From Sphingomonadaceae bacterium (lineage in GTDB: Bacteria; Pseudomonadota; Alphaproteobacteria; Sphingomonadales; Sphingomonadaceae), in the NCBI GenBank assembly GCA_004282995.1, contig SHLU01000118.1, positions 1-7,300 of the forward strand: a DNA stretch of 7,300 bases. Direction: 5' to 3'. A program made the translations under genes and the position numbers. The notes under the pieces were generated by a model. It was not told where the DNA came from. It ran no database searches and saw only the letters and a program-made list of their open reading frames with translations. This document shows positions 1 to 4,429 of this stretch, in pieces (the first letter of the stretch is position 1; every line of letters begins with the position of its first letter).

Positions 1-168
1 GCTCTGCTGGCCGACCATGCCCAGATATCCATCAGGCTTCTCACCCACCTGCCCCTTGGCGCGGGCAGCCGCATATTCGGGCGAACGCTGGGCAGAGGCG
101 GTGACCGGCACTGTCAATGCCACGCCGGCGGCTGCGACGGCCGCAATACTGATCCAATTTTTCACCAT
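1..168 (-). CDS. ydbL: YdbL family (DUF1318) periplasmic protein, 3' end outside window
   Basis: Only the first 56 residues are in the window; the gene runs off the left edge. I translated it by hand from the ATG at 168-166. The protein begins MVKNWISI, continues with a hydrophobic Ala/Val-rich stretch and has a likely signal peptidase I site after TASA (about residue 26), so export to the periplasm is expected. The mature start contains AKGQVGEKPDGYLG (residues 37-50), which resembles the conserved 'G-x-V-G-E-x-x-x-G-Y-L' region of YdbL/DUF1318 proteins. The start is supported by GAAGG at 182-178, nine bases upstream, which overlaps the stop codon of the preceding ynbE. The gap between the genes is only 12 bases, so co-translation is likely. 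In E. coli, YdbL is a periplasmic partner proposed to keep YnbE from multimerising without control. The assignment rests on motif and gene order; the C-terminal half is not visible. Confidence 0.82.
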   Translation of the reverse strand, partial: MVKNWISIAAVAAAGVALTVPVTASAQRSPEYAAARAKGQVGEKPDGYLGMVGQQS

Positions 169-180
169 GGCACAATACCT

Positions 181-420
181 TCAGAATATGTCTGCGTTCT
201 CGTCGATATTCTCTTCAACGTCTTCCGCGAGACGATAAATCACTTCCTGCCGGATGTTGATGTTGAGTTCTATCACGATGGGTTCAGCCGGTGCGTTCAC
301 ATTGATGCACCCACCCAGCATGATCGATGCCAACATCGATCCGACAAACGTCCTGAGCCCGTTATTCATGTGCGACATGTTCGCACCGGGCCCGGGCCCA
401 GTCAATTCAAGCACGGTCAT
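181..420 (-). CDS. ynbE: YnbE-like outer-membrane lipoprotein
   Basis: Small lipoprotein, 79 residues if the first ATG is used (E. coli YnbE has about 60). A hydrophobic segment (residues 24-35) leads to a lipobox LGGC with the lipidated cysteine at C38. Residues 39-79 match the YnbE pattern: a short linker (INVNAPAEP), a beta strand (IVIELNINIRQEVIYRL, 48-64), then an acidic tail ending in DIF. In E. coli, YnbE sits in the outer membrane, self-associates and binds the C-terminus of YdbH to complete an intermembrane bridge. The ATG at 420-418 overlaps the ydbH stop as ATGA and has GAGGA six bases upstream, so translation is probably coupled. Starting there gives 22 residues before R23, long for a lipoprotein leader. 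Met15 (378) or Met18 (369) would give normal leaders but have no obvious Shine-Dalgarno. Family assignment is strong; the exact start is uncertain. Confidence 0.86.
   Translation of the reverse strand: MTVLELTGPGPGANMSHMNNGLRTFVGSMLASIMLGGCINVNAPAEPIVIELNINIRQEVIYRLAEDVEENIDENADIF
388..399. repeat. 12-bp perfect GC palindrome inside the ynbE leader
   Basis: GGGCCCGGGCCC is its own reverse complement. It lies within ynbE between the ydbH-coupled ATG (420) and the next in-frame methionine (378), encoding part of the Gly-Pro run at residues 8-12. In mRNA it could fold on itself only as a short stem with a four-base loop. It may simply reflect Gly-Pro codons in GC-rich DNA; a role in start choice is speculation. 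Confidence 0.5.
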
Positions 421-3400
421 GGCGTATCCTCGCTTTCGGGGTCCTGAATGGGGGGTTGTGGACGCGCCATATCGAGCGACGGCGTTCCTTCGTCTTTCTT
501 GCGGTCGAGCAGGCCCAGATCGCGCGGATCAGTGACATAGGCCGGATCATACATCGAGCGCAGGTTCGTCAGCAGCTGGTAGAACGGTGCGCGGATGTTG
601 ACATTGAACCGGATCGGTAGGCGACCGATCCGGCGCGTGATGAAATTGCTGTCGGCGCCCGCTCCCTGTGTAACGCCCTCGAATGTGAGCGCTGCTAGCA
701 CTTCGCCAGCTAGCGGCCCTTCAACCCGCACCCGCATCTGTTCAAAATCTAGCGAACGCAGCGACCGGAAGGCGAAATTGGCAATTGCACCCAAGTCTTC
801 ATAAGTCAGCTCGCCGACATAGGACAGATTGCCACCCGGTGGCCGCGAGGTCAGTACGCTGTCCTGGATAAATCCATCCCCAGCCTCATCGAACAGGACG
901 GAGAGCACCCCGTCGAAAGTTCCGGTGGCGGCGATATTCGGAATTTCGAGCTTCTCTATAAACAGCGCCACGTCGAGGCCGCGCACATCGAAGAAAAACT
1001 GGCGCATCTGTGGTCGAGAGTAATCGAGCTCGATCGGACGCATGGTCAGCGTTCCGCCAAGAAACGGCCAGGTCCCTCCCTTCACGTCGAATAATGAGCC
1101 GCCACGGATGGCAAATGTCACGACGCCGTCATTGACCTCGATTCCGGGATTGATCGAACGAACCCTCAGCTGTTGGTCGGGTGCAGTTGTCAGCCCCAGC
1201 AAATCGGTGAACACGAGCGTTCCCGATGCGCCCTCTACGGGGCCGAAGGGTGCAGCAAAGTCGAGCGAATCGGTGCGGAACCGGCCGCTGCTGGTCACTC
1301 CATTACTGTTCCAGTCGATCCGCCCTTCCCCAGTCACGGTGCCATCGGCCAACGCGATGATGCCGCGAGCAAGCGGCGTCAGCGTCACAGGCTGCAATGC
1401 GCTGTCAAAAACGATTCCGGGCAGCGCAAGGTCGGCATGTCCGCGCCCGCTCGACAAGTCGTGAGCGATATCCACCTTGGTGATCAGCCGGTCGCTCGTT
1501 GGTTCGCGCAGCGCAGCTTCAGCTGTAATAACGCTATCGGTCAGGACCAGCCCTGCCGATCGCGCCGTCAGCGGTTCGAACCGTTTTTCCGGATCCCTGT
1601 CGACGAGCCGAAACGCACCGTCGGCGATGCTCAGCACATTGTTGCTGTAATCCCAGCTGCCGCTCGCTTCGAGCATGTCGAGCGGAACCGCATCAAGCCG
1701 GATGTCGGTATCGGAAAACTTACCGCCGATCGTCTCGCCCAGGTTGCCTGTCAGCTCGCTGATGGTAAGCCGCAGAGCCGCATTGGTGCCAAGCACGACA
1801 TCCACATCCTGCGCGCGTAGTATTCCGGGCCAAGCGATGCCAATCGGCCCCGAATCAAGGCGGATCGTCGAACCACCGAGCCGTCCCGACAAATTCAGCC
1901 CCGGAGTACCGGCGGCAAAACGAACACCGCCTGATCCATAGCTTAAAATCGTCCGGCCTGACGGCGGACAAAGCGTGAGGCTTCGAGCATCGAGATCGAG
2001 GTCGGCAAATGCAAGGCGGCGGAAGGTGACCTCGGTGCAAGCGCTCCAGAGCGACAAGGTCCCGTCCTGTGCAAAAACCCCGTCGAGCTCCAGGTCGAGT
2101 CCCCGCACTTCGCCCCCCGGAAGTGGGCCATCGGCTTGCACCGAGCCGGTGAATCGCACCACCCCATTGCGGGCCTGCCGAACTTCAAGCTCCGAAAACG
2201 CAAGGCGGCTGTTTCCGGCCGCATAGGGCGCCATGGTCGCCCGAAAAACTGTCCGGCCGCTGTCGTCGCGTTCCATTCGACCTTGCAGCTGCGGGAGGCC
2301 AGCCCCACCGAGGGTGACATTGCCGCTGATCAGGGGCACCCGGGCCTCGCCGGATTGCACCTGCAACCGCGAAAGAGCAGCCAGCACGTTTCCGCCAGAG
2401 CTGCGCAGTGTTGCCCTCGGCGATACCAGGGACAGTCCCGTTTCGGTCGACCGCAAGACAATATCCGCCGCCAGGGATGCACCCTCTGCCTGCTCCTCGA
2501 GCGCGGCAGAAAGCTTCGCCATCAAGGGTGCCAAAAGCGAACCCGCGGTAGCCTCGCGTGCATCGGCAAGCTGAGCATAGATTGCGGGATCAAGCGACAA
2601 GCCGTCGCCAGCAAGCGAAAAACGTGCCTGCATCGAAGTCAGATTACTGTTCGAACGCAGCGCTCCATCGACTTCCAGCGAAGCGAGCCGGGTCGCCGCC
2701 ATCGACACGTCCTGCATAGCTGTATCGAAGCTGGCAGCAATACGCCCATCCCGTGCCGCCAGTTCGACGGCAAGTTCGGCATCCCGGGCGGTACCGGCAC
2801 CGAAAGCCAATCGCTGCACTTTGCCTGCCAGCGCGCTGTCCACTCCATCGAGCTCGGCATCGACTGTGGCGTTGAGCTCAAACGCTGCCTGCGCCAGCGC
2901 CAGCCCGTTTCCGGCACAGTCGGCCGAATCCATACGCACAGGTCCGACAAAGTTCGGCTTGCCTGCGGACACCTCGAGAGCGCCATAAAGCGTAGCCCCC
3001 ATGAGCGTGCAATCGCCGCGCGCGAAACGGGGCGCGACTGCGGCAATCGTGCCGGCAAAGCCGTTGTCGAGTTCGCCCTCACCTTCGGCTTTGATCCCGA
3101 CATTGCCCCAAGGCGTATCGATGCGGGCGCGCCCATCGTCGAGCAGGACGTCCAGATCGGGCAATCCGGGCGGCGCATCGCTCTCGGCAAAGATAACCTT
3201 GTCGAGGCTGCCGAAGCTAACCGTGCCGGTTGCGTCGACATTGCCATATAGCCGTGGACGCAAGAGCTCGATCCGGCCGATGGCCGGCATGCCAAAGCGA
3301 TAACGCAAATTTATGACCACGCGCTCTACGGTGAGATCGGGGTCGGCCGGATCCCCGACCACTACATTACGCACGATCTGGCGGGTCGGTCCGATCGATT

Positions 3401-3602
3401 CGATCTCGTATGACGCGGTCAGGTCATAATTTTCGAGCTGGTCGCCGATAATATCGTCAGCAATTCGTTCGCGAGAGAACCATACGACCACGGCGCCGAC
3501 GACGAGAACGCTGAGCAGCACCAAAGCGCCGTAATTTGCAATCCGGCGTGCAGACGGGCTCGAACGCGCCGCTTCTACCATTATGTCTTCGCCGTCGGCC
3601 AT
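417..3602 (-). CDS. ydbH: YdbH family AsmA-like intermembrane bridge protein
   Basis: Protein of 1061 residues, larger than E. coli YdbH (about 880). A short basic N-terminus precedes one membrane segment (about residues 24-42), and the rest is predicted periplasmic. The long body has the alternating short-strand, Gly/Asp-turn texture of AsmA-like repetitive beta proteins, interrupted by a probable helix at about 341-376. Residues about 855-1013 look like the conserved C-terminal region of the YdbH family (Pfam 'DctA-YdbH'), ending in the strand RLPIRFNVNIRAPF (994-1007). A Pro/acidic tail follows (1036-1061). Cysteines occur only as two spaced pairs, C198/C229 and C522/C545. In E. coli, YdbH is inner-membrane anchored and works with YnbE, in partial redundancy with TamB and YhdP, in outer-membrane lipid homeostasis. 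First gene of the ydbH-ynbE-ydbL operon, it ends in a 4-base overlap with ynbE. The ATG at 3602 has only a weak GTGGA six bases upstream; Met8 (3581) is an alternative start. The 'dicarboxylate transport' label on some homologues is not supported by anything seen here. Confidence 0.9.
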   Translation of the reverse strand: MADGEDIMVEAARSSPSARRIANYGALVLLSVLVVGAVVVWFSRERIADDIIGDQLENYDLTASYEIESIGPTRQIVRNVVVGDPADPDLTVERVVINLRYRFGMPAIGRIELLRPRLYGNVDATGTVSFGSLDKVIFAESDAPPGLPDLDVLLDDGRARIDTPWGNVGIKAEGEGELDNGFAGTIAAVAPRFARGDCTLMGATLYGALEVSAGKPNFVGPVRMDSADCAGNGLALAQAAFELNATVDAELDGVDSALAGKVQRLAFGAGTARDAELAVELAARDGRIAASFDTAMQDVSMAATRLASLEVDGALRSNSNLTSMQARFSLAGDGLSLDPAIYAQLADAREATAGSLLAPLMAKLSAALEEQAEGASLAADIVLRSTETGLSLVSPRATLRSSGGNVLAALSRLQVQSGEARVPLISGNVTLGGAGLPQLQGRMERDDSGRTVFRATMAPYAAGNSRLAFSELEVRQARNGVVRFTGSVQADGPLPGGEVRGLDLELDGVFAQDGTLSLWSACTEVTFRRLAFADLDLDARSLTLCPPSGRTILSYGSGGVRFAAGTPGLNLSGRLGGSTIRLDSGPIGIAWPGILRAQDVDVVLGTNAALRLTISELTGNLGETIGGKFSDTDIRLDAVPLDMLEASGSWDYSNNVLSIADGAFRLVDRDPEKRFEPLTARSAGLVLTDSVITAEAALREPTSDRLITKVDIAHDLSSGRGHADLALPGIVFDSALQPVTLTPLARGIIALADGTVTGEGRIDWNSNGVTSSGRFRTDSLDFAAPFGPVEGASGTLVFTDLLGLTTAPDQQLRVRSINPGIEVNDGVVTFAIRGGSLFDVKGGTWPFLGGTLTMRPIELDYSRPQMRQFFFDVRGLDVALFIEKLEIPNIAATGTFDGVLSVLFDEAGDGFIQDSVLTSRPPGGNLSYVGELTYEDLGAIANFAFRSLRSLDFEQMRVRVEGPLAGEVLAALTFEGVTQGAGADSNFITRRIGRLPIRFNVNIRAPFYQLLTNLRSMYDPAYVTDPRDLGLLDRKKDEGTPSLDMARPQPPIQDPESEDTP
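427..431 (-). promoter_or_regulatory. Shine-Dalgarno for ynbE within ydbH
   Basis: Minus strand reads GAGGA, then TACGCC, then ATG at 420-418. The site lies inside the Glu-Asp codons near the end of ydbH and is followed by the ATGA stop/start overlap. It favours the first ATG of ynbE and translational coupling to ydbH. Confidence 0.6.
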
Positions 3603-3624
3603 TCTCAGTCCACTTGCGCGTTCC

Positions 3625-3642
3625 GCATTGCAAAGGCAATGC
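3625..3642. repeat. Perfect 7-bp inverted repeat between ydbH and radC
   Basis: GCATTGC (3625-3631), spacer AAAG, GCAATGC (3636-3642). The arms are exact complements and lie in the middle of the divergent promoter region, 22 bases from the ydbH start codon. It could be an operator for a dimeric regulator or an mRNA hairpin in either 5' leader. There is no T-run after it in either direction, so it is not an intrinsic terminator. The heptamer recurs once at 7247-7253, upstream of the transglutaminase gene. Confidence 0.5.
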
Positions 3643-3663
3643 TTGCCGCACGCTGCTGAAAGC

Positions 3664-3669
3664 GGAGGG
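3664..3669 (+). promoter_or_regulatory. Shine-Dalgarno deciding the radC TTG start
   Basis: GGAGGG followed by TTAT and then TTG at 3674. This is the strongest ribosome-binding sequence in the window. Its position fixes the radC start at TTG rather than at the ATG at 3536, which would lie antisense inside ydbH. Confidence 0.75.
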
Positions 3670-3673
3670 TTAT

Positions 3674-4384
3674 TTGCCGAAAAACGGGAGGGACAGCCGA
3701 ACAGGCGGTGCCAGTCATGGTGGCACGGGCCATAGGGCCCGACTGCGCGCCCGCCTGCTCAAAGGCGGGGCCGAGGCACTGGCCGATTACGAGGTGCTGG
3801 AATATTTGTTGTTCGCCGCGTTTCGCCAAGGAGACACCAAGCCGATTGCCAAGCGACTGATGGCGCGGTTCGGCACGCTTTCGGCGGTGCTCAATGCCGA
3901 TCCCGGTTCGCTGGCCGAGGTAGAGGGCATGGGCGAAGCCAGCGCGGCTGCACTCAAGGCGGTGGCCATTGCCGCGCGGCGCATGGCCCGCAACGAAGTC
4001 GAGTCGCGGCCGGTGCTGGGCAGTTGGCAGGCGCTGCTGGACTATCTTACCGTCGATATGGCGCATCTGACCGTCGAGCGTGTGCGCGTACTCTACCTCA
4101 ACACGCAAAACCGGCTGATACAGGACCACCATGTTGGCGATGGGTCGATTGACGAGGCCGCGATCCATCCGCGCGAGGTCATACGCCGTGGGCTCGACAT
4201 CGGCGCGACCGCCCTGATCCTCGTACATAATCATCCCAGCGGAAACCCCGAGCCGAGCCGGGCCGATGTGCAGATCACCAACCGAATTGCAGAGGCCGGA
4301 CGCCTGCTCGGCATCACGGTCCACGATCACGTCATCGTCGGACGGCAGGGTCATGTCAGCCTGCGCGCCAAGGGGTTGATCTGA
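3674..4384 (+). CDS. radC: RadC family JAB/MPN-domain protein (UPF0758), TTG start
   Basis: Protein of 236 residues from the TTG at 3674, a typical length for RadC. The N-terminal part carries the family pattern RARLLKGGAEALADYEVLEY (25-44) and a helix-hairpin-helix-like segment with EVEGMGEAS (82-90), suggesting DNA contact. The C-terminal JAB/MPN domain (about 112-236) has HPRE (165-168) and the JAMM metal motif HNHPSGNPEPSRAD, with H185, H187 and D198 as expected zinc ligands. The motif is intact, so a zinc hydrolase is possible, but no reaction is established for the family. The name is historical: the original E. coli radC mutation was traced to recG, so 'DNA repair protein' should be read with caution. 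The start is chosen from GGAGGG upstream and because no ATG or GTG lies in frame between the ATG at 3536 and the conserved core. It is divergent from ydbH and convergent with the transglutaminase gene, and appears monocistronic. Confidence 0.93.
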   Translation: MPKNGRDSRTGGASHGGTGHRARLRARLLKGGAEALADYEVLEYLLFAAFRQGDTKPIAKRLMARFGTLSAVLNADPGSLAEVEGMGEASAAALKAVAIAARRMARNEVESRPVLGSWQALLDYLTVDMAHLTVERVRVLYLNTQNRLIQDHHVGDGSIDEAAIHPREVIRRGLDIGATALILVHNHPSGNPEPSRADVQITNRIAEAGRLLGITVHDHVIVGRQGHVSLRAKGLI

Positions 4385-4408
4385 AGCCCGAGCCACGCGC
4401 GCGACAAG

Positions 4409-4429
4409 CACACCTACGTGCCGGGTGTG
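4409..4429. repeat. Inverted repeat between convergent genes, possible weak terminator
   Basis: CACACC (4409-4414) and GGTGTG (4424-4429) form a 6-bp stem with a 9-base loop, spanning the stop codon of the minus-strand gene just after radC ends. No T-run follows on either strand, so it is not a classical intrinsic terminator. It is the only stem candidate I found where the two convergent transcripts must end (29 bp between stop codons). Confidence 0.25.

Larger units (their letters stand above)
3603..3673. promoter_or_regulatory. Divergent ydbH / radC intergenic region
   Basis: These 71 bases separate the ydbH ATG from the radC TTG, so promoters for both directions are expected here or in the flanking codons. 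I could not find a convincing -35/-10 pair in either direction. The outstanding structure is the inverted repeat at 3625-3642, listed separately. The radC ribosome binding site lies at its right end. Confidence 0.55.

Noticed and set aside
2136..3251. 371-codon open frame on the plus strand
   Set aside because: Antisense within ydbH; the product is rich in Arg, His, Gln and Cys with no family resemblance, as expected of a shadow frame.
417..3602. Reading ydbH as a dicarboxylate transporter
   Set aside because: The protein has one membrane segment and an AsmA-like periplasmic beta body, which does not fit a solute permease; that name is inherited from an old family label.
3536..3673. N-terminal extension of radC from the ATG at 3536
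   Set aside because: It would overlap the start of ydbH on the other strand, lacks resemblance to RadC N-termini, and a much better Shine-Dalgarno/TTG pair follows at 3664-3676.
3708..3726. Inverted repeat GTGCCA / TGGCAC with a 7-base loop
   Set aside because: It lies inside the radC coding region in a Gly/His/Ala-rich stretch, has no T-run and no partner elsewhere; best explained as chance.
3605..4411. 268-codon open frame on the minus strand covering radC
   Set aside because: radC has an intact HhH-like segment and JAMM motif on the plus strand. The antisense product has no recognisable features, despite sitting directly upstream of ydbH on its strand.
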